This document shows, piece by piece, positions 8,770 through 18,431 of a stretch of 64,000 nt of DNA (position 1 is its first letter; each line of letters begins with the position of its first letter). Under the pieces are notes generated by a model. It did not search any database. It was not told the DNA's origin and saw nothing but the letters and a program-made list of their open reading frames with translations. The stretch is taken from NCBI GenBank assembly GCA_029721515.1, contig JAQQSB010000862.1:1-64000 (forward strand), given 5' to 3'. The position numbers and the translations under genes are program-made. The DNA is from Synanceia verrucosa (taxonomy: Eukaryota; Chordata; Actinopteri; Perciformes; Synanceiidae).

Positions 8770-9650
8770 AGACCAGCGTTAATGTGGGATAACGTTGGAT
8801 GAGTGAACATGTTTTTAACAAATCTGTTGAAAAGTTCAATTGTGTTTTCTCAAATGTATTTTTAATGTTTAATTGTGTTCAAAAACACAAAGGTGTTAAA
8901 ATGTTAATGTTAAAATATGATGAAGAACATACAAACATGTTTAAGATGTTTAAAAAAGGGTTAGGGAGCAGGTGCTTTTGAGTTCTCTTAGGGGAGGCTC
9001 ACTATCCCACACTTTGAAAACCTCTGATTTAGATAATACTACCTGAGCACAGATCTTCTATAGTGACACATGGAAACAGATGATTGGTTGAACTCTTTAA
9101 AAACAGGTAAGTCATGTGAGCCTCTTGGACCATGTGCAGAATGTGGTCATGTTGGGACCTCATGTCTCTCCTCTGTATCCATGTTGTTTCTTACCTACAG
9201 TGCCATGGCCATACCCATAATGCCTTACTTAAACCTTTGGTCATGTGACCTGTTACTCTCTTAATCTCATACATGATCATGAAAAACATTATATTGTACC
9301 CATATATAATATACACAAAGTATATAACATACACAAAACATTGTGTTCTGCACTCGTGGGTTGAATCCCGTCCTTTACACAGACAAGTTTACATGGTTCA
9401 GTCCATGGACTGGTCATCCAGGGCTTTGAATCCCTTCCTCAATGGAGACAGTCTGTCCTTATCATTATATGTCAAAACATAATGTTACAGGTCCCAAATC
9501 TAAAACCATTTATACAGTTAATAATATGAACAAATGTCTTCTCTGGCTCCAGGTGACTATGTAAAACAGTATGAAGGAACAGAGACGGAGACGTGAGTTT
9601 CTCTGCAGCTTCCTGAATAAAATGCTTTATTAAACACATTTCCTCACAAT
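8770..9650. other. no gene recognised
   Basis: AT-rich sequence with short chance frames only. A duplicated phrase 'CCTTCCTCAATGG / CCCGTCCTTTACA' region (9,340-9,440) shows no structure I can name. Confidence 0.5.
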
Positions 9651-9759
9651 GACTGATTGTTTATTAGCATTTCTATGCTATATCACAAATGTCTATTTGA
9701 CATGAATGTAGGCTTTTCTTACCATATAATCCATACTGTCAATACACAAATTGTTATCG

Positions 9760-9761
<2 letters not shown>

Positions 9762-9815
<54 letters not shown>

Positions 9816-9915
9816 GTATTTATTCGTATATATGTACATATATATACAATATATATGTATGTATATATATGTATATATATATATGTATATATATATACAT
9901 ATATATATATATACT
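9762..9915. repeat. TA-dinucleotide tract with (TATATG)n tail
   Basis: About 54 bp of uninterrupted TA is followed by TATACGTATT and imperfect TATATG/TACATA units. It is fully self-complementary and will fold as a hairpin. The open frames of about 125 codons on each strand here are low-complexity artefacts. Confidence 0.95.
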
Positions 9916-10097
9916 GAGTGTGTATTTGTGCTCTTGTTACATATTCTGGAGGTCTGTAGTATTTTGCCTGTTTTTCTCTCCTTGTTTTATAACCGTAGTG
10001 GTATTTTCTTTCCTTTTGATTTGGTCCTTTACCTCCTCCTAAACCTCCATGAGGATTTCTGCCTCCAACAGAGAAAAAGGACACCGCTCTCACTCAG

Positions 10098-10408
10098 GTG
10101 GGGCTGGAGTCTATCCCAGCTGTCTTAGGGTGAAAGGCAGGGTACACCCTGGACAAGTCTCCAGTTCATCACAGGACACATAGAGACACACAACCACTCA
10201 CACCTACAGTCAATTTAAATTAGCCAATTAACCTAATCCCAATGCATGTTTTTGGATGGTGGGAGGAAGCCAGAGTACCCAGAGAAAACCCACACAGACA
10301 CAGGGGAGAACATGTAAATTCTACACAGAAAGGCCTGGGCCCAGGATTCAAACCCGGTACCTTCTTGCTGTGAAGCGACAGTGCTAACCACTACACCACC
10401 GTGCCACC
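10098..10408 (-). repeat. R1 dispersed repeat, full length
   Basis: Same family as 2,244-2,597, complete on the minus strand from the tRNA-like head (GTGTAGTGGTTAGCACTG, B box GGGTTTGAATCC) to the CAGCTGGGATAGACTCCAGCCCC end. Confidence 0.75.
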
Positions 10409-10429
10409 CTCTGCCAATGTTTTTATTTT

Positions 10430-10690
10430 TATTTCTTTATTCATGTGTGCCTTTAAGCCGAGAGACTCTCCAAAATTTTGTTCTGCGTGCATAAAGACAA
10501 TAAAGACTCTTGAACCTTGAATTAGTAGTCCAGCAGGACAACAGATTAGCAGTGCATGGAGTCAACCATGTAAACTTGTGTGGAGCACAATGTTTGGCAG
10601 CTCATCACCTCCAACACGTCAACTTGCAGACTAAAGTAAGCTTGTCTGGAACAATGATGGAATTTGAACTTGCAGAGCATAATTGATCTC
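10430..10690 (+). repeat. retroposon tail, direct copy at 45.4 kb
   Basis: ATAAAGACAATAAAGACTCTTGAACCTTGAA is a typical fish LINE 3' terminus. It and the next 190 bp (including CAGCAGGACAACAGATTAGC) recur nearly identically at 45,405-45,667. Both copies share the flank beyond the tail, so this is a segmental duplication rather than two insertions. Confidence 0.7.
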
Positions 10691-10812
10691 AGCCACCTCG
10701 TCTACTGTATCTGATGAATTACAGTAGACGTCTGATCCAGGAGACCTTCAAGAGTCTGGAAAAGTATGGGATGAGATGATCTACATGGGGCTACATGGCT
10801 GCATTCCATACA

Positions 10813-10885
10813 GGGGAATTAGTTCAAATAGTAGAGTGCTTGTTTAGTATGTGAGAGGTAGTGGGATTGATGCCCACATTCTCCA
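10813..10885 (+). tRNA. tRNA-Ala body with AGT (Thr-type) anticodon
   Basis: A complete 73-nt cloverleaf closely matching vertebrate tRNA-Ala(AGC). The acceptor GGGGAAT pairs with ATTCTCC and keeps the G3-T70 wobble that is the Ala identity element. The D arm is GTTC/GAGT, the anticodon arm is CTTGT-TTAGTAT-GTGAG, and the T arm is GTGGG-ATTGATG-CCCAC (perfect). Several C-to-T changes relative to tRNA-Ala include the third anticodon base, giving AGT. No TTTT terminator appears within about 60 bases downstream. It may be a methylation-decayed pseudogene, yet every stem still pairs. Confidence 0.7.
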
Positions 10886-10913
10886 CAATAGTTTAACTTA
10901 CTGTATATCTTAC

Positions 10914-11032
10914 CTTAAATGTGATCTGTCCCTGGTTAACAGCACCTGCCTGACGCGGCAGGGGACCAGGCTGCATGACGTCCTGCAGTCCCTGAATCAA
11001 GAAACGTTACAGCCACCTCACCGATGGTGGAA
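10914..11032 (-). other. exon-like block shared with the 19.9-kb ORF
   Basis: On the minus strand it is bounded by a good acceptor (GCTCTTTTACAG) and donor (TTTAAG-GTAAGATATAC). The second half, from the CAG-GGA-CTG-CAG-GAC stretch to TTTAAG, is nearly identical to the end of the ORF at 19,926-20,462 and to pieces at 57.4 and 59.75 kb. The first half differs from the 19.9-kb ORF but agrees with the 59.75-kb copy. A one-base difference breaks the frame here relative to the 59.75-kb copy. Confidence 0.5.
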
Positions 11033-11639
11033 CTGTAAAAGAGCAAAAACATGACAATGTACTCCATAAACTGCCATGTTCAAAACAGGAGCATTAAAAC
11101 ACAAAGTAATATCTGCATTTACAAAGGTCAATCAGCTAGCTTAACAAAGTAACTGCAAATACTGTAATATGGGGCAGGGGCATGATGGAAATAACGGGCA
11201 TAATTTTTTAACAAACACACTTCAATTAAAATCTGCCTGTTTATATTAATTTCAATCAACTCAATGTTCTCTCTATTTGGGATTTTATAAATATAATCCT
11301 TATGTTTTATTTTTTATTATTAACTACAATGGGTGTATTTTATTTGAAATTTAATTAAATAGTTGTCTCAAAATCAAAAACACAATCATATTGAATGTAT
11401 TTTACCTAATACATTAATTCAAATCAACATGAGCACAGAATCATTTCTTACAGTGAAGTGACCCGGTGACCATGACGTCCTCCACCTAGCTGACTATCTA
11501 CCTGTGACCACACAGGCATGCAAGGTCTCATGTCATGTATAAACGTGTTATTTGCTCAGATGTACAGTATGTGTGCAAAAATCTGTATTACCACATGACT
11601 TCAATGACAGGTTGACCTCTCCTTCTGCTATTTGGAGAA

Positions 11640-11699
11640 TTAAATCACATTTGCTTTCGATCCACCACGACTCAGAGATTTGGATGATTCATTACCCAT
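11640..11699 (-). CDS. short Met-Gly-Asn ORF after the leader repeat (gag-start-like)
   Basis: A 19-codon frame beginning Met-Gly-Asn-Glu-Ser-Ser. Glycine at position 2 with a Ser at 6 fits an N-myristoylation signal, as used by retroviral Gag proteins. It sits where gag would start, downstream of LTR, primer site and leader. It ends at TAA after 19 codons with no continuing matrix-like frame, so it is at most a broken start. Similarity to Gag is inferred only from position and the myristoylation pattern. Confidence 0.3.
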   Translation of the reverse strand: MGNESSKSLSRGGSKANVI

Positions 11700-11814
11700 T
11701 GTGTTAGTTTACACTGAGACAAACTGACAAACAACAAAAGTCTTCAATATGAATGTTACTTCTGCCCCAAAGCTCTCCAAATAGAATTTCCAGCAGCAGT
11801 GGTCAGAAATCACA

Positions 11815-12427
11815 CTGACAGCAACTCTGTCAGCACTGCTATGTAACTCATAACAGTCTTAATACACACCCACTGACAACAACTCTGTCAGCACTGTTAT
11901 GTAACTCATAACAGTCTTAATACACCCACTGACAGCAACTCAGCACTGCTATAACTCATAACAGTCCACACCCGCTGACAGCAACTCTGTCAGCACTGCT
12001 ATGTAACTCATAACAGTCTTAATACACACCCACTGACAACAACTCTGTCAGCACTGCTATGTAACTCATAACAGTCTTAATACACACCCGCTGACAGCAA
12101 CTCTGTCAGCACTGCTATGTAACTCATAGCAGTCTTAATACACACCCGCTGACAGCAACTCTGTCAGTACTGCTATGTAACTCATAACAGTCTTAATACA
12201 CACCCACTGACAACAACTCTGTCAGCACTGCTATGTAACTCATAACAGTCTTAATACACACCCGCTGACAGCAACTCTGTCAGCACTGCTATGTAACTCA
12301 TAGCAGTCTTAATACACACCCGCTGACAGCAACTCTGTCAGCACTGCTATGTAACTCATAACAGTCTTAATACACACCCGCTGACAGCAACTCTGTCAGT
12401 ACTGCTATATCACTCATAACAGTCTTA
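11815..12427. repeat. 57-58-bp minisatellite with two hairpins per unit
   Basis: About ten tandem units of the form CTGACAGCAACTCTGTCAG...ACTGCTATGTAACTCATAACAGTCTTAATACACACC. Each unit holds two inverted repeats: CTGACA-n7-TGTCAG, and ACTGYTATG-n5-CATARCAGT. In the second hairpin the arms vary together: TTATG with CATAA near 11,896, and CTATG with CATAG near 12,125 and 12,302. One unit (11,937-11,982) is shortened. A damaged inverted copy of the array lies at 58,690-58,930. Confidence 0.9.
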
Positions 12428-12821
12428 TGACCCCCAAGGACAACATCCATAGGGGGTCCGCACAGGGGCCCTGAGCAGCCGACCCCCCCGTTCTTGGCTT
12501 GACCGAAAATGGCCTCCAGGGCCCTACCCCGGGAACGTCTTCCCTCTGGTTCAAGCCTCACGTAGGTCTGCCTGTCAAGCACGGCCTAAACTAGCTCACC
12601 CCCCGGCAACAGCATCAAAATGCAACACAACAGAAAAGAAAAACACCACATAAAACTACACTCCCTTGACCACTCTGCTTTTCTTTATACCAATTATCAT
12701 TATCAATAAAATATGCTCTATTGACTTTCAACATTTTCCATACATTTCTATTGATTTCATCAAACGCAGACATGGTAAGGCAAAAAAAAAAATTGCACTT
12801 ACCAGTCTTTGTTCTGTTGAA

Positions 12822-12839
12822 ATCCTGTTCGTGACGCCA
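12822..12839 (-). promoter_or_regulatory. primer-binding site complementary to tRNA-Ser
   Basis: TGGCGTCACGAACAGGAT lies three bases after the LTR on the minus strand. It is complementary to the 3' end (with CCA) of a serine tRNA of the ...ATCCTGTTCGTGACG type, which I recall for tRNA-Ser(CGA). Position and the TGG start are those of a reverse-transcription primer site. Confidence 0.7.
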
Positions 12840-12842
12840 GCT

Positions 12843-13362
12843 TGTCGTGGAAAATATTGAATAGTCAATGAGGAAAGAATGGATGCACCCAGGAGCCTCC
12901 CGCAGTTGATTGAAGAAGTAACATTTATTGAAGATTCTGATATATCAGGAGGAATATGAACTTTGTCGTGGACAACCGTACAGCTGCCAGAGTCCACCAC
13001 ATATTCCTACCTTTCCCTATGGTGCTCAGCCTTATAAACTAACACCCAGTTAAGTACAAGTATGTTACCTTACATTACTCTAGAGTAGCGTTACAGTCAG
13101 GGCATGCTCATTCTAAGCTCTGAACTAACAGTGGCATCTGTTGTCTTGCTGACGCCCAGCCATTGGCCTTATCAAAGGGCCAACACTGGCAGACTCCTCT
13201 GACCTTGGTTACCTAGTCAACTTAGAGATAACTAGCCATCTGTTTTCCTTGCGACACTGTGCTTCAACCCTGCATTCTGGAGCAACAGTTTAAAGATTTA
13301 CTGCTGTAAAAAAAGCATTAGCCAACCCTAGGAACTCCTAAATTTAGAAAAAATCCATAACA
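12843..13362 (-). mobile_element. long terminal repeat (TGT...ACA)
   Basis: 520 bp with TGTTATGG at the start and CACGACA at the end on the minus strand. It holds a TATA-like GTTTATAAGG near 13,037 and an AATAAA about 110 bases later (near 12,925), the expected U3-R-U5 order. The outer end abuts an R1 repeat truncated at its head, so the LTR element may have inserted into that repeat. Confidence 0.7.
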
Positions 13363-13622
13363 GTTAGCACTCTCACCTCACAGCAAGAAGGTACCGGGTT
13401 CGATTCCCGGCCCCGGGGCCTTACTGTGTTCTCTCTCAGTACTCTGACTTCCTCCCAACATCCAAATACATGCTTGGGGATTAGGTTAATTGGCTAATTT
13501 AAATTGACCGTAGGTGTGAATGTGAGTGGTTGTCTGTCTCTATGTGTCCTGTGATGAACTGGAGACTTGTCCAGGGTGTACCTTGCCTTTCACCCTAAGA
13601 CAGCTGGGATAGGCTCCAGTCC
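13363..13622 (+). repeat. R1 dispersed repeat, head-truncated by the LTR
   Basis: Starts at GTTAGCACTCTCACCTCACAGC, keeps the B box GGGTTCGATTCCC and ends with CAGCTGGGATAGGCTCCAGTCCC. It runs directly into the 1.2-kb segment A. The same junction recurs at 20,919. Confidence 0.75.
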
Positions 13623-14128
13623 CAAATACAGCTTACATGTTGATGTATCAGCATTAATACTCCAATAATATAATATATGATACAATATGAACTGGAGCAG
13701 GCACTTTAAAATTTGAGAAATTTTGTAGAACAGTGTTGTATTGACAGCTAACAGACCATTGGTGAAATGTGTTTTGGTAATAATAATAATAGCTGGTTAA
13801 TGAGTGCTTTACTTTATGTATTTGTGTACTTACTTGATGCAGATAACTGATGGATCAGCTAGCTCAAAAGTTTTGTCTTCACTTTCTCAGGTGAAATGAG
13901 CAGCGTGTCTTCTGTTAAACACTTCAGTTGTGTTCCATTCTGTTCTAATCTGCTTTGATCTGTATTCTAATCTGCTTTGATCTGTATTCTAATCTGCTTT
14001 GATCTGTACTGTACCTTCTATTATTATTTGCATATTCGGTTACCCGGGCAACCGCAAAGTAAGTAAGTATTGTCAAAAATCGATAAGTGCATTATTACGC
14101 ATTAATGTATCTTAATGCATAATGCATG

Positions 14129-14163
<35 letters not shown>

Positions 14164-14848
14164 CAGTCACACACATAAGAATACATAGCTGGTGTCAAAT
14201 AAATGCAAAGATAAAATTGTCTCTGCATGAAGGTGAATTGTGCCCGTGGAGACGGTAGGTAACGTTAACTTGTCATTATTTAGCAAGCTAGCATTATCTG
14301 TATTCTACCTTCTGTTTATGCCTGTGAAGTGATAGAATATTTGTCATAAATGGTCAAAATGTTTAGTGCAACATCGTCTGTCTTATGGTAATGTACTGCC
14401 TGTCTTATAGCAACATTTTTACAACCAAATTCATGTTTATTAGTATGCTAATTGCGAGTAAAGCTAATCGCTAATTAGCCTACTTGCTAGGTCTTTGCCT
14501 TGACTGTAACATCTAAACAGGAGAAATTGCCCCTCCTATTATACATGTACATAATTATTGTATCTGTGTTTATACAGCTAAGTTGACATGAAGGCTAAAC
14601 ATGAAAAAAGATATGGTCTACATGTAGCTGTATAGATACAGTATGTCTTAACTGATAGCATGAAGCATTTGTTAATCATGATTCAGCTATATTAACTATG
14701 CTCTTATTTTCATAGTAATCAAGCAAATTGCAATCAGAGCAGACCAATAGCTGGTAAGTAGGCCAAGGTTATGGTACAAAATGATGCTTGTCGCTTTACT
14801 GTACAACTAGCAGAAGCTAGCACCAGCAATGGTTCATAAAGTGGCAGC
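13623..14848 (+). repeat. long repeat segment, copy A
   Basis: Begins CAAATACAGCTTACATGTTGATG and ends AATGGTTCATAAA. It contains a 22-bp tandem (TCTGTATTCTAATCTGCTTTGA), the near-palindrome GGTTACCCGGGCAACC, a CA microsatellite (14,131-14,162) and a second block from AGAATACATAGCTGG. Copies: B 18,432-19,754, C 20,920-21,463 (5' part), D 56,032-57,208. B and D lie just 3' of the two transposase genes; A lies 5' of the first one in the same orientation. Confidence 0.85.
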
Positions 14849-15551
14849 AACAATGCGGAGGGTGGAAAATATTCTACATTGTACTACATCATTTTAGGCT
14901 TAAAGACATGGCTGTAATGTCCAATATTGACAATCAAAGCAGTGACAATAAAAATGACTTTTGCAAACTCAAAATGTTTATTCAACGTCCCTCTTAATTA
15001 CCACCAGACCTGTCAGTGCAGACAGCATTTCACAGCCTCTCTTCTGATGACTGTAACTCCTGATCAGTGTGTGCTATTGAAGGCATTCAGTTGATTCTGA
15101 AAGCAGATAAATTGGGCTTTTCAACAATATAATGTTTATTACAGTAAAGTACAAACGTTGAATCACAGGTGAGGTTTCACCTCTACACCTGAAAAAAAGG
15201 GAGCGCTTCTCCTCACCGTCACTCCTGAATCCAGTGCTGGTGCCTTGTTATTTACCTTTGACATATTTTATTATTTCTTTACCTTGTGTGCTGAGAGTGC
15301 TGTAAATCAGAGTCAGATTCCTCATACCTGAAGCTATTCTGAATCTGATCATTCTAGTTCATATTTGATCAATAGCAGTTACACCTCCGTGCCCTGTCTG
15401 AACAGGTGAGCCACCTGTTTAATAGCTGATCACCAGCTCAAATAGCTGTAAATCACTGCCACTCCTAAACTGATCAAATTATCCTATCAATAAAGAATCA
15501 CAGATGCCGGGTATAAGCCCCATTTATTATTGTTTTGAATTTATTATTGTC
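14849..15551. other. single-copy-looking spacer
   Basis: No coding signal. It lies between repeat copy A and the point where homology between the two transposase units begins (15,552). It could hold the promoter or an upstream noncoding exon of the transposase gene; nothing decisive is visible. Confidence 0.4.
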
Positions 15552-15814
15552 ACTTGTAACTCAGTGACACATACTGCTTCAGGGGTCAAAAAAGGATCAA
15601 AATTCATCTTTTCATTTGAGGACTAATTTTTATCCAACTCATATCATGTTTAGATACTCATAACCTTTTATTTTACATTACATAGAGAACTTCATCCACA
15701 AAATCTGAGTGTTTTCACATCTGTGAGCCAGTTTTATGGCTTAAAGTTGTAATTCAATTGTAAGGAATGTGTTATTGAATTGAAGAATTATTTGATATTC
15801 TGTAATACATGCAG

Positions 15815-17854
15815 GTACAAAAAGAGAAAGGAGAAGGGACTTTTAAAGTCTATCGGAGAGCTAACTGCTAAACAGCAAAAAAAAACAAACAAACAGCAAA
15901 GTGGAATGAAAACTCAAAGAGGTACAAGAAGAAGAAAAAATGCCTCCAGGCAATTCTGAGCGACAGCCCCCCATCTGATGTCTCCGGCACAGATGACCAA
16001 CTCCTACAGCCCAGACCAGTGCTACAGCCCAAGGAACAAAAACGACAGGATTGCACAATCCTATAATAAGGTGTTATTGCTTTTATATCTCAGCACTCAC
16101 CCAATCAACCTATCGATCACTCACTTGCTGCCCTCTCCATCACTGTCATTCCTTTCTTTTTCACTCACTCACTGACTCACTTTCTTACTCAGTCACTCAC
16201 TCACTCTCTGACTCACTCAGTCAGTCACACTTTGTCTTACTCAATCACTGTCTCACTCTCTTCCAGGAGGACCCGCCATCAACCGGAGGAACTCAGACCA
16301 TTAGTGATGCAACACAATCACCCTCTGGTCCAATGACATCAACACCTAAAAGAACAATGTCCACAAAGGAAAAACTCAAGCTAACTAAAAAACTGAAGAT
16401 CACACTGACAAAGCTCGAGAAGAAAAACAAGGAGCTCGACAATCTGAGAAAAAAAATAAAACGTCTTGAAGCAAAGAATGCACAAAGGAAGCTGGCAGAC
16501 AAAAGGAAGGTTACACAGAACAGACGCCACAACATGAGAACCGTCGCAACACCTGCAAAGACAACCCATTGCTAGTTGTGATGGACCCAGCCACAAAGAA
16601 CTACATGGTGAGATGGAATGAGTGGGTGACAAAAACATCACCATACTGGAAAAAATCTCCTGATGGTACTGAGGTTGAAGGCAAGCACACCACTCTGGAA
16701 ACGAAAGCGGCCAGCCTAGAAAAACTGGTGGAGCAAACAAAGAACGACCTGCCACGTTTCAAGGTTCACCTCTTCAACACAGCACACCAGTTCAGAGAGA
16801 TCAGGCGGCTGAAAGAGAGATTGGTGGAAGATGAAGGAGTTGTACATTTTGACTACAGTGAAAATTACAGCTGTAAGTGGAGCAAGGAAATAAAGGACAC
16901 TCACTTTGGTGGAGGTCACAAACAGGTTACTTTGCATACTGGTATCCTGTATGTGAGTGAGGGACAGCCAGAAGCCTTTGCCACGGTATCCAGCAGTCTA
17001 AAGCACGATGCTGTAGCGACGTGGGCACACCTTGATCCAGTGTGGCAGCATATAAAATCCACTCACCCCACAGTAAAACATGTCCACCTGGTGTCTGATG
17101 GGCCAACTTCCCAATACCACAACAAGGTTTGTCATGAGCAATAACTTTTAGACTGATATTGATTGGTCAGAATTTTATAAATCCATCAGTAAAACATGAG
17201 AAAGACAAAAATACCCCATATTTACACTCACTCACTGTCACTCACTTTCTGACTCACTCTCAACATTCAACCTCTCTATCTTTCTCTCCCGCCATCCCCA
17301 GGTCTCCTTCTATTTGGCATCCACAGTGCCTTTCATAAAGGGTTTCAAGTCTGTGACCTGGAATTTTACAGAGGCATCACACGGGAAAGGTGCTCCAGAC
17401 GGCGTTGGAGGAGCACTGAAAAATCTTGCCGACAGGCTGGTAGCCTATGGAACGGACATACCTGATGCTGAAGCCTTGCTGCACAACCTGTCAGAGCAGA
17501 GTTCAGTGAAACTCTTCAAGGTGACTGAAGAGGACATTGAAACATTTGGAGAGTTAGTGCCCCCATCACTGAAGACAGTGCAGGGCACTCTGAAAGTACA
17601 TCAGGTAAGGTATCACTCAGTAAACAATCAGATTATGATGATTCCCATTATGTTCACTGAATAAATGTGCAACGTTACTCATATATTTTTCTGTTGTTTT
17701 TTTTCAGCTTATTGCAACAGAACCAGGGAAGATCAGAGTGAGGGATGTCTCATGCTTCTGTGAGCCTGCATGTGATTGCTATGCTCCAAAAGAAGTCATT
17801 CTCAAAGAAGAGACGGAAAATAGGGACTCTATTGGAGTTGGGCAATGGGTATAA
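15815..17854 (+). pseudogene. spliced transposase-like gene with RNase-H-type core and cysteine tail
   Basis: Four exons can be read. Exon 1, 15,815-16,048, after acceptor ACATGCAG, is a basic region including KWNENSKRYKKKKK. Exon 2, 16,267-17,126, encodes a Lys/Glu coiled coil, then KDNPLLVVMDP, HFDYSENY, HFGGGHKQVTLH and HLVSDGPTSQYHNK. Exon 3, 17,302-17,604, carries FKSVTWNFTEASHGKG and APDGVGGALK. Exon 4, 17,708-17,854, has CFCEPACDC and stops. The acidic residues in DYSENY, SDG and PDGVGG are candidate DDE/D catalytic positions. This layout matches a family of large metazoan transposon proteins that I recognise but cannot name. Introns 2 and 3 have good GT-AG ends at matching phases. Damage: exon 1 shifts frame in an A-rich run (15,878-15,900), its donor reads GA, and the coiled-coil frame ends at 16,575 out of frame with the core frame. 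Confidence 0.65.
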
Positions 17855-18431
17855 TGGATGCCTGTATCCTGGTATTGTAACACAGGTAGGAATGTGTAGC
17901 TGTTAAGTGACGTCAAGGTTTAAAGATTATTACATTGTAATGAGATGGTAATTTCTCTTCACACCATGTCGTGCCACAGTCTCCTGCGGCAGAGTGTGAT
18001 GCTCTCCCATGACGATATCACATTTGCTGTATATGGAAATATTTGGATGGGCATGAGTGATAACTTCAAATTTTATTTCTGTACAGGAGCTATTTGTCAA
18101 GTCTGTCAATAAAAAATTATGAATGTTTACACTATGTGGCTATTCTGAACTATTAATAGAACATGCATGAAAAAAACAAAAGGTCTACCTTTCATACATA
18201 TTCAGTAATCATCAATTGAAAATGTGAGACGGTAATGAACTTATCATTGACTCAATAAAACATTCCAAAAATGTATTAAAAAACATGTATTGATCATTCA
18301 TTTTAATTGAGACAGTTAAATGAGACCCTGCTTGCTACTAATGAGAGAAAAAACTAGCAAAATTGACCTAAAATTGTTTTTGCAAAAGGACAGTTTCGTG
18401 AGAATCACCCAGCTGGGACAGACTCCAGTCC

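Larger units (their letters stand above)
10890..13362 (-). mobile_element. retrovirus-like LTR element, 5' part, copy 1
   Basis: Read on the minus strand: a 520-bp LTR (13,362-12,843), a tRNA-Ser primer-binding site, a leader splice donor (ACTG-GTAAGTGCAA near 12,800), and about 300 bp of leader. Next come the two-hairpin minisatellite (12,427-11,815), a short Met-Gly-Asn ORF (11,699), noncoding sequence and a spliced-exon-like piece ending at 10,914. No protease, polymerase or envelope reading frame and no 3' LTR are visible, so the copy is 3'-truncated or belongs to a non-autonomous family. A second, inverted copy lies at 57,781-59,830 with the same extent, which suggests the two share one structure. 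Confidence 0.65.

Noticed and set aside
9657..10128. Tyr-Ile repeat frames of about 125 codons
   Set aside because: Direct translation of the TA microsatellite; overlapping on both strands, with no other gene signal.
16150..16262. TCACTCACTGACTCAC tract as a separate satellite
   Set aside because: It is a short simple repeat within the predicted intron of the transposase gene, also present in the second copy and in the next intron; no wider array.
15815..17854. Naming the transposase superfamily (Sola, Kolobok, P-like, Ginger were considered)
   Set aside because: The motifs are recognisable as a widespread RNase-H-like family but none of these names can be supported without a profile search.
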